From: CAVRCA01 sp965218045
GTDB taxonomy: Bacteria > Pseudomonadota > Alphaproteobacteria > Acetobacterales > Acetobacteraceae
Direction of reading: 5' to 3'
Assembly (NCBI GenBank): GCA_965218045.1
Contig: CBDCJX010000017.1
Coordinates: 1-64,000 of the forward strand
DNA length: 64,000 nt
The notes under the pieces are model-generated. The model saw nothing but the letters and a program-made list of their open reading frames with translations. It did not search any database and had not been told where the DNA came from. Position 1 is the stretch's first letter. Each line of letters starts with the position of its first letter. Below are positions 28,062-37,835 of the stretch, piece by piece. A program made the translations under genes and the position numbers.

Positions 28062-28697
28062 ATGTACGTCCCGTCGCAATTCAAGGAGGATCGCCCGGAG
28101 GTGATCGCCGAGGCGATACGACGGGCTGGACTCGCCACATTGGTGACCCTCGGGGCGGACGGGCTCGTCGCCAGCCATGCGCCGATGCTGCTCGATCCCG
28201 AGCCTGCGCCGCACGGTACCCTGCTCGGTCATCTCGCGCGCGCCAATCCGCAATGGCGCGATGCGGTCGGGGGCGTGCAAGCACTAGCCGTCTTCGCCGG
28301 ACCGGAGGCGTACATAACGCCGTCCTGGTACCCGAGCAAACGCGAGCATGGCCGCGTCGTGCCGACCTGGAACTACATCGCCGTCCACGCATACGGCGAT
28401 CTCAGCTTCTTCGACGATCATGAGCGGTTGCACGACGTCGTACGTCGGCTCACCGCGCGCCACGAAGCCCCACGCGCCTCGCCCTGGGCGGTGTCCGACG
28501 CGCCGGAACGATTCGTCGAATTGATGCTGAAGGGAATCATCGGCTTCAGGCTGCCAATCGCGCGTCTCGATGCAAAGTGGAAGATGGGCCAGAACCGCGA
28601 CGCCGCAGATCGCGCCGGCGTGGTGTCGGGACTGATTGCCGAGGGACGCGCAGACGTTGCCGACCTCATTCCCGGGGACAATACGCCCGCATCGTAA
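28062..28697 (+). CDS. PaiB-like FMN-binding transcriptional regulator
   Basis: The 211-residue protein begins MYVPSQFKEDRPEVI and contains AYITPSWYPSKREHGRVVPT and WNYIAVHAYG, then KGIIGFRLPIARLDAKWKMG, the signature blocks of PaiB/protease-synthase negative regulators. The fold is an FMN-binding split barrel. Bacillus PaiB affects sporulation and protease expression, but most proteobacterial relatives have unknown roles. The ATG follows a GGGAGGT box. It is followed 89 bp later by an aminopeptidase gene. Confidence 0.9.
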   Translation: MYVPSQFKEDRPEVIAEAIRRAGLATLVTLGADGLVASHAPMLLDPEPAPHGTLLGHLARANPQWRDAVGGVQALAVFAGPEAYITPSWYPSKREHGRVVPTWNYIAVHAYGDLSFFDDHERLHDVVRRLTARHEAPRASPWAVSDAPERFVELMLKGIIGFRLPIARLDAKWKMGQNRDAADRAGVVSGLIAEGRADVADLIPGDNTPAS

Positions 28698-28786
28698 CCG
28701 GCGAGGCTCGTCATCATCGACTCTGCCGCTTGCCGCCTGAGCGAGGCAGTGGAACGGTGCGTCCCCGCGCGCCACGGAGATCCTAG

Positions 28787-30175
28787 ATGACCGACGCAAT
28801 GCCCGACTGTCTCACCCTGGGCGAGACGGGTGCCTTGCCACTGTTCACCGCGCGACCGAACGCCTTGGAGGCGTTCCTGACCGGGCTTCCGGACGCTCAG
28901 GCGACATTCCTGCGCGATTGCGGGTTCAGCGCCGCCGCGCAGGAACTCGTGTTGTTGCCCGGCCCGGCCGGCCTCGCGGGGGCGGCGCTCGGGCTGGGCG
29001 AGGACCGGTCACCCGAGGCGTTCGGCGATCTCGCGTACCGGCTTCCCGTGGGCAGCACCTGGGCGCTGCAACCGGGAGATCATCACGCCGACGCGGCGGT
29101 GCTCGGCCATGTCTTGGGCGCCTACCGCTACGCCGCGTTCAAGCCGCCCAAGCGAGCTCCAGCACGACTGGCACTGCCGTCCGGACAAGATCGGGCGGTG
29201 TCGATGGGGCGGGCGATCTGCATGGCGCGCGACCTGATCAACACGCCAGCCAATCGTCTGGGTCCGACCGAGCTGGCCGATGCCGCGCTGGCGCTCGCCG
29301 AGCAGCATCGCGCCTCAGCGGTCTGCTTCGACGGAGCCAAGCTCGAGGAGAGCTATCCGACGATCGCGGCGGTGGGTCGCGGATCAATCCGCGCGCCGCG
29401 CGTTGCGATGTTCCGCTGGCAGGGCTCCACCGCTCGACCCTCGTCGCCGCTGATCTCTCTCTGCGGCAAGGGCGTCTGCTTCGACTCCGGTGGCTACGAT
29501 CTCAAGCCATCATCGGGCATGTTGCGGATGAAGAAGGACATGGGAGGTGCGGCCGCAGTGCTCGCCATCGCGCGCGCAATCATGGAGGCCGACCTGCCAA
29601 TGCGACTCGCGCTGCGCATCGGTTGCGTTGAAAACAGCGTCTCCGGTGCAGCGATGCGGCCGCTCGATGTGATCCGCACGCGACGGGGCCTCACGGTGGA
29701 GGTCGGCAACACCGACGCAGAAGGCCGGCTGGTGCTCTGCGACCTGCTGGCCGAGGCGTCCGACGAGATACCCGACCTGCTGCTTGATTGCGCGACATTG
29801 ACGGGTGCTGCGCGCGCCGCACTCGGCCCCGACCTCCCGGCGCTATTCTGCAACGACGAACCCTGGGCGGCGCGCCTGCTACAAGCGGGTGACGAGCAGC
29901 ATGATCCGATGTGGCGACTGCCGCTCTGGGACAGCTACGATCCGTGGCTGAGCAGTCCGACCGCCGATCTCAGTAACGTGTCCAGCAAACCTTTCGCCGG
30001 CGCGATTGTCGCTGCACTGTTTCTTCGGCGATTCCTCGCGCCGGGCGTGAGTTGGGCGCATGTCGATCTCTATGCGTGGAACGATCAGACGCGACCGGCA
30101 CATCCTGAGGGCGGAGAAGGCCAAGTCGTTCGTGCGATGTTTGCCGCAGTGCAGAACCGCGTGATTACTTCGTGA
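28787..30175 (+). CDS. Leucyl aminopeptidase family protein (M17)
   Basis: The 462-residue cytoplasmic metallopeptidase has a divergent N-terminal domain and a canonical M17 catalytic domain: LCGKGVCFDSGGYDLKPSS, MKKDMGG and the signature NTDAEGRLVL. These provide the two zinc-binding sites and the catalytic Lys and Arg. It removes N-terminal residues from peptides. The second copy type common in Alphaproteobacteria (PepA-like, ~460 residues) fits better than the 500-residue PepA. It stands downstream of the PaiB-like gene and may be cotranscribed. Confidence 0.92.
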   Translation: MTDAMPDCLTLGETGALPLFTARPNALEAFLTGLPDAQATFLRDCGFSAAAQELVLLPGPAGLAGAALGLGEDRSPEAFGDLAYRLPVGSTWALQPGDHHADAAVLGHVLGAYRYAAFKPPKRAPARLALPSGQDRAVSMGRAICMARDLINTPANRLGPTELADAALALAEQHRASAVCFDGAKLEESYPTIAAVGRGSIRAPRVAMFRWQGSTARPSSPLISLCGKGVCFDSGGYDLKPSSGMLRMKKDMGGAAAVLAIARAIMEADLPMRLALRIGCVENSVSGAAMRPLDVIRTRRGLTVEVGNTDAEGRLVLCDLLAEASDEIPDLLLDCATLTGAARAALGPDLPALFCNDEPWAARLLQAGDEQHDPMWRLPLWDSYDPWLSSPTADLSNVSSKPFAGAIVAALFLRRFLAPGVSWAHVDLYAWNDQTRPAHPEGGEGQVVRAMFAAVQNRVITS

Positions 30176-30344
30176 ACGGACCGAATCACCCAGGTAACGT
30201 GATTGCGAATAGCACTGTGTGAATTCCGACTTGTAGCCCCCCTATTCAGTACACGGCAGCCAACCATATACGAATTTGGCAGCGCGTCCGGCGCGGATGC
30301 GTTGCGCGAAGTTAATTTTGTGCTGAGCAATGAAGGGGCAAAAA

Positions 30345-30737
30345 ATGGCAGCAACCCAGTCCGCCGACCAGCTTGTCGGAGTATTGCGCGAAACGGTGGT
30401 GGCCCTGGTCCGTCGTGACGGAGCTGATCTTTCCGCACGGCAGCTTGGCGTGTTTCTCACCTGCTACTTGCAGGAAGGGGCACACACCGTTCGCGGGCTC
30501 GCGGCCGATCTCAATGTGTCGAAACCGGCAATCACCCGCGCCTTGGACCGTCTTGGCGAGCTCGACCTCGCGCGCCGCAAGGTGGATCCGATGGATCGGC
30601 GCAGCGTGCTCGTGCAGCGGACCCTGAAAGGTGCTGCCTTCCTGCGCGACATGCGCGGCATCATGAGCGAGGCAAGCCACGTCTCCCGCAAATCGACCGC
30701 CGCCGAAACCACCGGTGCTTCGCGTCGGAGTGCCTGA
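30345..30737 (+). CDS. MarR-family transcriptional regulator
   Basis: The 130-residue protein has a winged helix with the recognition region VRGLAADLNVSKPAITRALD and the wing DRLGELDLARRKVDPMDRRS, typical of MarR proteins. Start ATG 30345 has AAGGGG 5 nt upstream, lying inside an earlier ATG frame (30330). The preceding 150 bp are comparatively A/T-rich and should hold its promoter. It has no divergent partner, so the target genes are not evident. Confidence 0.85.
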   Translation: MAATQSADQLVGVLRETVVALVRRDGADLSARQLGVFLTCYLQEGAHTVRGLAADLNVSKPAITRALDRLGELDLARRKVDPMDRRSVLVQRTLKGAAFLRDMRGIMSEASHVSRKSTAAETTGASRRSA

Positions 30738-30800
30738 GCTGCACGCCTTCTGTTCTTCCTCCTCGGCCTCGACAGGCCGGGATGGAGAATGGGCCGGCCG

Positions 30801-31865
30801 CTACCAGCTGCGGATACCGGCACGTCGGGCCTGCACCTGCACCAGCCGCAACCACGCCAACTGCACAAGCAGGATCAGGATCGGCACATAGGGCTTCCAC
30901 GGCGACGGCACTCGGATGAACAACAGGCAGCACAGCCCGCCGAATGCCGCGAAGCTCCAATGCGCCATCGCGACGACGGGCGCGGGAATTCCGGCTCGCT
31001 GCGCGACTTGGTAGACGTGGCCGCGATGTGCCTGGGTGAGCCGCTGCCCGGTGAGTGCCCGTCGGGCTAGCGTGAAGGCGACATCGCACAGCACACCCGA
31101 CAGCAACATCGGCACGAGCAGGAACGACATCTCGATCGCGCCGAAGCGTGCGGCCGCGACACCAAGCACGGCCAGCATGAAGCCGCAGAATTGGCTGCCG
31201 ACGTCTCCCATGAAGATGCGGGCGCGCGGGAAGTTGAACGGCAGAAACCCCGCCAGTCCGGCAACCAGCAGCAACGAGGCGAAGTAGACGAACCAGCCCT
31301 GCTGGCCCTCGGCGATGAAGGCGAGGAAGCCTGCCGCGACCAGCGCCGTCCCCGACGCCAGACCGTTCAGCCCGTCGATGAAGTTCATCGCGTTGGTCGC
31401 GAACAGGATCCACACCACCGTCGCCGCCATGCCGATCCAGCCGAGATCGACCGGCCCGAGATACGGCACGCGGTAGACCGCCACGTAGAGCCCCGAGGCG
31501 ACCGCCGTGAGGGACGCCAGCACCTGCGCGATGAGCTTCACGATGAACGGCCAGTCGCGCAGATCGTCGAGGAAGGCCACCACCGCGATCGCCACCGAGG
31601 CGATGATGACGGCGCGAAAATACGGATCGGCGAGCCGAGAGAAGTCGGCGTATCGATAGAGCACGTACATCCCGGCGAGAAAGGCGCCGACGATGCCGAC
31701 GCCGCCACCCTTTGGAGTCGGCGCGACATGCGACTTGCGCCGATTGGGCGTGTCCATCACTCCGGCGCCGATCATCAATCGGACCAGTGTGGCCGAGAGC
31801 ACGGCGAGCACGGCGGCGAACGTCAAATGCTGCAGAAAGGCGGCCGGCGTCATCGGCAAGCTCAT
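30801..31865 (-). CDS. WecA/MraY-like polyprenyl-phosphate glycosyl-1-phosphate transferase
   Basis: The 354-residue multi-spanning protein has about ten hydrophobic segments and the motifs AFLDDLRDWPF, NAMNFIDGLNGLASG and RIFMGDVGSQFCGF of the MraY/WecA superfamily. It transfers a sugar-1-phosphate from a UDP-sugar to undecaprenyl phosphate, starting O-antigen or exopolysaccharide repeats. ATG 31865 is used; ATG 31853 is an alternative. It is divergent from a CapD/WbpM-like dehydratase gene, with an aminotransferase next, so the lipid-linked sugar is probably an amino-deoxy sugar. Confidence 0.9.
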   Translation of the reverse strand: MSLPMTPAAFLQHLTFAAVLAVLSATLVRLMIGAGVMDTPNRRKSHVAPTPKGGGVGIVGAFLAGMYVLYRYADFSRLADPYFRAVIIASVAIAVVAFLDDLRDWPFIVKLIAQVLASLTAVASGLYVAVYRVPYLGPVDLGWIGMAATVVWILFATNAMNFIDGLNGLASGTALVAAGFLAFIAEGQQGWFVYFASLLLVAGLAGFLPFNFPRARIFMGDVGSQFCGFMLAVLGVAAARFGAIEMSFLLVPMLLSGVLCDVAFTLARRALTGQRLTQAHRGHVYQVAQRAGIPAPVVAMAHWSFAAFGGLCCLLFIRVPSPWKPYVPILILLVQLAWLRLVQVQARRAGIRSW

Positions 31866-31977
31866 GCAAGACTGGCTCGACCATGACCCGATCGACCCCG
31901 CCCCCGCAAGCCGGCCGAACCAGCAGGCATGATGGGGTGACCTGACCTCGAGCGACACCTGGGCTATAGCGGGAGCG

Positions 31978-33906
31978 ATGCATCCGCCCCGCTCCCTCGT
32001 CCGAATCGGCGTGAACGTGCTGCTCGATGGGCTCTTGGCCGCGCTCGCGGTGCCGGTGGCGCGTTGGGTCGCCGAGCCTGCCGGCCCTTGGCTGCACCCG
32101 CTCTGGGCCCCCCTGGGCGGCGCGATTACCCTGCTCGCCGCGTCAGTGCCATTCCGGTTGCCGCTGCAGTACTGGCGGTTCGCCGGGATTGGCGACCTGC
32201 TTGGCGTTGCCGGCGCGAGCGTACTCGGGGCTATCCTGTTCGGCCTGCTCGCCGCCCTGACAGGCATCCCGGCGCCCAACCCGGCGCTCCCGATCATCCA
32301 TGCCCTGACCCTGCTCGCACTGCTCGGTGCGCCGCGCGTGGTCTACCGCCGCCTACAGGTGCATCGCGCAACCGGCTTCTTCCCAGCGGCCACCGAGGAT
32401 CCGGCCAACCAGTCCGCACTGCTGGTCGGCTCCGCGGAAGACGCCGACCTGTTCTTGCGCGCCCTGGCGCAGGATCGGCGCCAGCCGCTGCGGGTGATGG
32501 GCATCCTGGCGCTCGGCGCCCGGCAGACCGGACGGCGGATCCATGGCGCGCCGATCCTCGGCACGCTAGCCGAGGCCGAACCGGCGCTGGAGCGGCTCGC
32601 CGGCGAGGGCCGCACCCCATCGATGCTTGTCGTCGTCACCCCCGACCTCGCCGGCGCGGCGCTGCTCGGCCTGCTGCAGCACGCCGAGGCGCACGGCCTG
32701 CTGGTCCGCCGCGCCGCGCGGCCGACCACCCTGCACCCGGCATCGAGCGGCGGCGGGCTCGAACTCAGGCCGGTCGCCATCGAGGAGCTGCTGAACCGGC
32801 CGCAGGTCCCGCTCGACCGCGAGGGAATGGCGCGGCTGATCCAGGGGCGACGAGTGATCGTCACCGGCGCCGGCGGCACAATTGGCAGCGAGCTGGCACG
32901 CCAGGTCGCGGCACTCGGGCCGGCGACGCTGACCCTGCTCGACAACGGCGAGTATGCGTTGTGGCAGATCGACCTCGAGCTGGCCGAGACGCACCCGCTC
33001 GTCCCACGGCGCGCGGTCATCGCCGATATCCGCGACGAGACCCGCATCCGCGCCGCCTTCGCCGCGGCGCGGCCCGACCTCGTGTTCCACGCCGCTGCGC
33101 TCAAGCACGTGCCGATGGTCGAGGACAACCCGATCGAGGGCCTGCTCACCAACGCGGTCGGCACCCGCCACGTCGCCGATGCGGCCCGCGCCGCCGGTTC
33201 GCTGGCGATGGTGCTGATTTCGACCGACAAGGCGGTGAACCCGACCAGCGTAATGGGCGCCTCCAAGCGGCTGGCGGAGATGTATTGTCAGGCGCTCGAC
33301 ATCGCCGCCCGACAGCCGGGCGGCGGGATGCGCTGCGTCACCGTCCGTTTTGGCAACGTGCTCGGCAGCACCGGCTCGGTGGTGCCCCTGTTTCAGCGCC
33401 AGCTCGAACGCGGCGGTCCGCTCACCGTGACGCACCCCGATATGCAACGCTACTTCATGACGGTACGCGAGGCAGTCGGCCTGGTGCTGCAGGCGAGCGT
33501 GCTGGGCGCCGGCGACACCGTGCTGTCGTCGGGCCGTGATGGGGGCATCTTCGTGCTCGACATGGGCAAACCGGTGAAGATCGTCGACCTGGCGCGACAG
33601 ATGATCCGCCTCGCCGGCCTGCGACCCGAGGAAGACGTGGAAATCCGCTTCACCGGTTTGCGGCCCGGCGAGAAGCTGTTTGAGGAGTTGTTCCACGGGC
33701 GCGAGCCGCCCGTGCCAACCGGCTTCCCCGGTCTGCTGATGGCCAGCCCACGCACCGGCGATCCCGCCATCATCGGCCGCGCGCTGGACGAGATCGCCGC
33801 CGCCTGCCGAGGCGAGCAGGCGCGGCTGGCACTCACCCTGCTCGGCCGGCTGGTGCCGGAGTTCGAGCACAACCCGAACGGCGCGGTTACCTCCGCCCGC
33901 GCCTGA
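31978..33906 (+). CDS. Membrane nucleotide-sugar 4,6-dehydratase (CapD/WbpM/FlaA1 type)
   Basis: The 642-residue protein has four N-terminal membrane segments and a CoA-binding-like domain, then an extended SDR domain with GAGGTIGSEL (NAD binding), STDKAVNPTSVMGASKRLAE with the SMK-type active site of this group, and GLRPGEKLFEELF. The enzyme makes UDP-4-keto-6-deoxy-N-acetylhexosamine. It precedes the DegT aminotransferase, which would convert the 4-keto group to an amine, as in bacillosamine/QuiNAc4N-type routes. Confidence 0.93.
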   Translation: MHPPRSLVRIGVNVLLDGLLAALAVPVARWVAEPAGPWLHPLWAPLGGAITLLAASVPFRLPLQYWRFAGIGDLLGVAGASVLGAILFGLLAALTGIPAPNPALPIIHALTLLALLGAPRVVYRRLQVHRATGFFPAATEDPANQSALLVGSAEDADLFLRALAQDRRQPLRVMGILALGARQTGRRIHGAPILGTLAEAEPALERLAGEGRTPSMLVVVTPDLAGAALLGLLQHAEAHGLLVRRAARPTTLHPASSGGGLELRPVAIEELLNRPQVPLDREGMARLIQGRRVIVTGAGGTIGSELARQVAALGPATLTLLDNGEYALWQIDLELAETHPLVPRRAVIADIRDETRIRAAFAAARPDLVFHAAALKHVPMVEDNPIEGLLTNAVGTRHVADAARAAGSLAMVLISTDKAVNPTSVMGASKRLAEMYCQALDIAARQPGGGMRCVTVRFGNVLGSTGSVVPLFQRQLERGGPLTVTHPDMQRYFMTVREAVGLVLQASVLGAGDTVLSSGRDGGIFVLDMGKPVKIVDLARQMIRLAGLRPEEDVEIRFTGLRPGEKLFEELFHGREPPVPTGFPGLLMASPRTGDPAIIGRALDEIAAACRGEQARLALTLLGRLVPEFEHNPNGAVTSARA

Positions 33907-33938
33907 TCGGAGTTGCCGTTGCACAGGATGCCACGACC

Positions 33939-35072
33939 ATGACCCCGCCCGCAGTGCCGTTCCTTGATCTCAAAGCGCAGCAGAAGCGCATCGAGCCCGA
34001 ACTGCGCCGCCGGCTCGAAGCGGTGCTCGCGCACTGCCAATTCGTGCTCGGCCCCGAGGTCGGGGAACTTGAGGACAGGCTCGCGGCGTTCTGCGGCGCC
34101 AAGCACTGCGTCGCGGTGAGTTCCGGCACCGACGCGCTGCAGATCGCGCTGATGGCCGAGGAGATCGGGCGCGGCGACGCGGTGTTTCTCCCCGCGTTCA
34201 CCTACACGGCGACCGCCGAGGTGCCGCTCGTGCTTGGCGCCACCCCGGTGTTCGTCGACGTCGATCCGCGCACGTTTCAGATCGATCCGGCGCATCTCGA
34301 ATCGCGCATCCGGGCCGTGCGCGCCACGGGCAGGCTGCGGCCGCGCGCGCTGATCGGGGTGGACCTGTTCGGCCAGCCGGCGGACTGGCCCGCCCTGGAA
34401 GCGATCGCGCAGCGCGAGGGCTTGTTCACGCTCGATGACGCCGCCCAGAGTTTCGGCGCGCAGCTCGGCAACAAGCGGCTCGGCACCTGGGCGGACGCGA
34501 CGGCGACCAGCTTCTTTCCCAGCAAGCCGCTCGGCGCCTATGGCGATGGCGGCGCGTTGTTCACCGATAGTGACGCGCGCGCGGCGTTGTATCGCAGCCT
34601 GCGCACGCACGGCGAAGGCACGACGCGCTACGAGGTGCTGCGCACCGGCATGAACGGCCGCCTCGACACCCTGCAAGCGGCGGTATTGCTAGCCAAGCTG
34701 ACCGTGTTCGAGGCGGAGATGGCGGCGCGTGGGCGGGTCGCGCGCTGGTATGACGAGCACCTGCGGGGCGCGGTGGAGCTACCGGCGCGGGTTCCACACA
34801 GCACCAGCGCATGGGCGATCTACTCGGTGCTGCTGGCCGACGACGCGACACGGGAGCGGGTGCAGGCGGCGCTGCGGGAGAGCGGCGTGCCGACAGCGAT
34901 CTACTACCCGCGTCCGCTACATCACCAGCCCGCGTATCGCGACCACCATGACGGCGCGGCGCTGCCTGTGTCGGAGGCGCTGGCCAAGCGAACTCTGGCG
35001 CTGCCGATCCATCCCGACCTGGGCGACACAGCACTCGGGCGCGTCGAGCATGCGATACGGGCTTGCACCTGA
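33939..35072 (+). CDS. DegT/DnrJ/EryC1/StrS sugar aminotransferase
   Basis: The 377-residue PLP enzyme has VSSGTDALQIALMA (phosphate binding), DDAAQSFGAQLGNKR, and the PLP lysine in TSFFPSKPLGAYGDGGA. It transaminates a 4-keto or 3-keto nucleotide sugar. It begins 32 bp after the dehydratase gene. Together with that gene and the MraY-like gene it forms the lipid-linked amino sugar branch of a glycan pathway. A GNAT acetyltransferase, often the third step, is not seen. Confidence 0.93.
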   Translation: MTPPAVPFLDLKAQQKRIEPELRRRLEAVLAHCQFVLGPEVGELEDRLAAFCGAKHCVAVSSGTDALQIALMAEEIGRGDAVFLPAFTYTATAEVPLVLGATPVFVDVDPRTFQIDPAHLESRIRAVRATGRLRPRALIGVDLFGQPADWPALEAIAQREGLFTLDDAAQSFGAQLGNKRLGTWADATATSFFPSKPLGAYGDGGALFTDSDARAALYRSLRTHGEGTTRYEVLRTGMNGRLDTLQAAVLLAKLTVFEAEMAARGRVARWYDEHLRGAVELPARVPHSTSAWAIYSVLLADDATRERVQAALRESGVPTAIYYPRPLHHQPAYRDHHDGAALPVSEALAKRTLALPIHPDLGDTALGRVEHAIRACT

Positions 35073-35091
35073 GGAGAGCCGCCGCGCGGCA

Positions 35092-36540
35092 TCAGGCCGG
35101 ACGCGTCAGCAGAGCCACGATCTCGCGAGCCGTGACCAGATGCTCCACCCGAACCGTGAGATCCCGCAACCGCCGCGCGGTGTCGTTCGGCCAATCCAGC
35201 CCGCCGAAGTCGAGGCAGTCCCGCAGTTTCGCTTCAGCATCAGCGATCGTCATGGGGGCGTCGGGATGGCCGCGGGGAGTGTCGACTCGATGCTGGAACA
35301 CAACGTTGCCGGCTCGCACGAGCAGATCGGCGGGAGAGATGTTGCGCGACCAGTCCCGCTCGATAGCGTCGTCCACCGCGCATTCCACCTTGGCCGCGAG
35401 CGTCAGGATATCGCGCCGCCGCAGCGCTTCTTCGGTAAAATGCCGCAATAACACGCAGCCGTCCAACAAGGCGGCGGCGATGGTAAACGGCAGGCTGAAC
35501 TGAGCCTGAACGACGGTGCGCGGCTTGAGGCGCATGGCGGGCGGGGTACAGACCGCCTCATAGGCCTGCTTGTTGACGCCCACTGCGATACGTTGGACAC
35601 CAGCGGCCTCGAAGCCGGGCTGCCGCGCGACAGCTAACGCGGCGTCGATCGCCGTATGATTGAAGCGACAGCATGGGTAGGGCTTGTAGCTCAGCCGCGT
35701 CATTTCGAACCACGTGCCCAGCCCGTCGCGCAAGACATCCGGGTCGTAGCCGCCGCGCAGATACGTGCGAAATAGTCCGTCGACGCCGTCGAACGTGTTC
35801 TGCGCGCCACGGATTTCCCGCTGGGCGAGCTGAACCGACAGCAACGCCGCCTTCGCCGCCAGACCCGGCTGCATACGCTTGGTCAGCGCGGCGTCCCGCG
35901 TGACCTGATGCGTGCCGGCCGCCTGACTGTAGGCGATCCCGAGCGCGTTGACCGTCTGCCGCGCGTCCAGCCCCATCACCCGCGCCGCAGCCGCCGTCGC
36001 GCCGAAATACCCGAACAACGACGTGTAGATGAACCCACTCTCGATGATGCCGATCGTCGTCGCGGCGCCGAGACGACAAACCAGCTCGAGTCCGGCCACG
36101 ATGCCCGCCAGCAGGTCGGCACCGGTCGCCTGCGGCCTCAATTCCGCCGCGGCCAGTGCCGCCGGCACCACCGAGACGCCCGCGTGCAGGACGGCCGCGT
36201 CATGCGTGTCGTCGAAATCCCGCGCATGCGCCATCATGCCATTGACCCAGGCGGCGTGGTGCGCCGGCACGCGCGCATCAGAACACCAGATGGCGGCCTG
36301 CGGAGCGCCGCCCCAGGAGCGCGCCAACGCGATGACGTCGCCCACGCCGGGCGCGTTATGTCCGGCGGTGGCGCAGGCCAAGGTGTCCAGCAGATTGGAC
36401 CGCGCCGCGTCGATGACGGTGGCGGGCAGGTCAGAGACGCGAAGCGAGGCAGAGAAGGCGGCGAACACGGCCGCGAATTCCTCGTTTTCGGACGCGGACG
36501 GCTGCCTAGCCGCTTCGTGGACCATTGCTTTCCCTTGCAT
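35092..36540 (-). CDS. MmgE/PrpD family protein
   Basis: The 482-residue protein resembles 2-methylcitrate dehydratase-like proteins: DTLACATAGHNAPGV near residue 50, AHARDFDDTHDAAVLHAGVS, and KPYPCCRFNHTAIDAA. Members dehydrate 2-methylcitrate or act as cis-aconitate decarboxylase-like or unknown enzymes. It is divergent from the branched-chain 2-oxoacid dehydrogenase operon with a 59-bp gap. There is no prpB or prpC here. A role in acyl-CoA or organic acid catabolism is inferred. Confidence 0.85.
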   Translation of the reverse strand: MQGKAMVHEAARQPSASENEEFAAVFAAFSASLRVSDLPATVIDAARSNLLDTLACATAGHNAPGVGDVIALARSWGGAPQAAIWCSDARVPAHHAAWVNGMMAHARDFDDTHDAAVLHAGVSVVPAALAAAELRPQATGADLLAGIVAGLELVCRLGAATTIGIIESGFIYTSLFGYFGATAAAARVMGLDARQTVNALGIAYSQAAGTHQVTRDAALTKRMQPGLAAKAALLSVQLAQREIRGAQNTFDGVDGLFRTYLRGGYDPDVLRDGLGTWFEMTRLSYKPYPCCRFNHTAIDAALAVARQPGFEAAGVQRIAVGVNKQAYEAVCTPPAMRLKPRTVVQAQFSLPFTIAAALLDGCVLLRHFTEEALRRRDILTLAAKVECAVDDAIERDWSRNISPADLLVRAGNVVFQHRVDTPRGHPDAPMTIADAEAKLRDCLDFGGLDWPNDTARRLRDLTVRVEHLVTAREIVALLTRPA

Positions 36541-36599
36541 CGCTGGAGCAGCCTGTCGCGCCTGCCGCCTGAAATCAACTCGTGGTCACGGGGTGGAAT
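36541..36599. promoter_or_regulatory. Divergent promoter region, MmgE/PrpD versus dehydrogenase operon
   Basis: Only 59 bp separate the two divergent starts, so the core promoters must overlap or face each other closely. No clear operator repeat is seen, and no regulator gene is adjacent. Confidence 0.5.
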
Positions 36600-37833
36600 A
36601 TGAAGAATGAGCCATCGCTGGAGCTACACATCCCGGAACCCCGCTTCCGGCCAGGAGATCAGGTGGACTTCAGCGATCTCGCCATTCCGCGGCCCGAGGA
36701 GGCACGCTGTCCCGACACCATGGTGTCCCCGTCCGAAATTCGTGATCTGGCATTTGGCCTCATCCGGGTGTTGGATTCAAATGGGGCCGCGGCAGGAGCC
36801 TGGAACCCGAATTTGTCACCCGACGTGCTGCGCCGTGCGCTGACCGCGATCCTGCTCACCCGGGCCTATGATGACCGCATGTATCGCGCGCAGCGGCAAG
36901 GCAAGACATCGTTCTACATGAAATGCACCGGCGAGGAGGCGATAGCCGTCGGCCAGGCTCTCGCACTGTCGCGCGATGACATGTTGTTTCCAACTTATCG
37001 GCAGCAGGGCCTGCTAATCGCGCGGGAATGGCCGCTGGTCGACATGATGTGCCAAGTCTACTCCAACTCTCGCGACCGGCTGAAGGGCCGCCAAATGCCG
37101 GTTTTCTACTCCAGCAAGGAAGCCGGTTTCTTCTCGATTTCGGGCAATCTCGGCACGCAGTACAGCCAGGCCGTCGGCTGGGCCATGGCGGCCGCCTACA
37201 AGCACGACAGCCGTATCGCCGCGGCGTGGATTGGCGAGGGTGCCACGGCGGAGGCGGATTTCCATTACGCCCTCACCTTCGCCGCCGTATTCAAGGCGCC
37301 GGTCGTTCTCAACGTCGTCAACAATCAGTGGGCGATCTCCAGCTACTCGGGCATCGCCGGCGGGGAGCAGACGACATTCGCCGCGCGCGCGCTCGGATTT
37401 GGCATTCCGGCTTTGCGGGTCGACGGCAATGACTTGCTGGCCGTGTACGCCGCGACGAAATGGGCTGCCGATCGCGCCCGGGGCAATGGCGGGCCCACAG
37501 TGATGGAGTTGTTCAGCTACCGCGCGGCGGCGCATTCGACCTCCGATGATCCGAGCAAATACCGGGCCCAGAATGAGGCGGACGCATGGCCGCTCGGCGA
37601 TCCGCTGCTGCGGCTCAAGCAACACCTGATGGGGTTGGGCGAGTGGAGCGAGGCGAAAACACGCAACCGCCGAGGCGGAAGCCGCCGAACGCGTGCGCGC
37701 GGCGGACCGGGAGGCGCAATCGCATGGCACCCTGACCGACGGGCCGGGACACAGCCCGAGCACCATGTTCACCGACATTTTCAAGGAAATGCCGCCGCAC
37801 TTGCGACGCCAGCGCCAGCAAATGGGATATTGA
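36600..37833 (+). pseudogene. bkdA1: Branched-chain 2-oxoacid dehydrogenase E1 alpha, +1 frameshift
   Basis: The N-terminal 350 residues match the E1 alpha subunit that decarboxylates branched 2-oxoacids with thiamine diphosphate: FYMKCTGEEAIAVGQALAL, IGEGATAEADFHYALTFAAV, NVVNNQWAISS. After GEWSEAK the frame turns to nonsense at AAAA (37656-37659). Removing one A restores KHATAEAEAAERVRAADR and then TMFTDIFKEMPPHLRRQR, the normal C-terminus, ending TGA 37831-37833, 2 bp before E1 beta ATG. With the extra base the frame runs through into E1 beta as a 756-codon fusion. It is a recent lesion, a programmed event or a sequencing error in a homopolymer. Confidence 0.85.
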
Positions 37834-37835
37834 CG

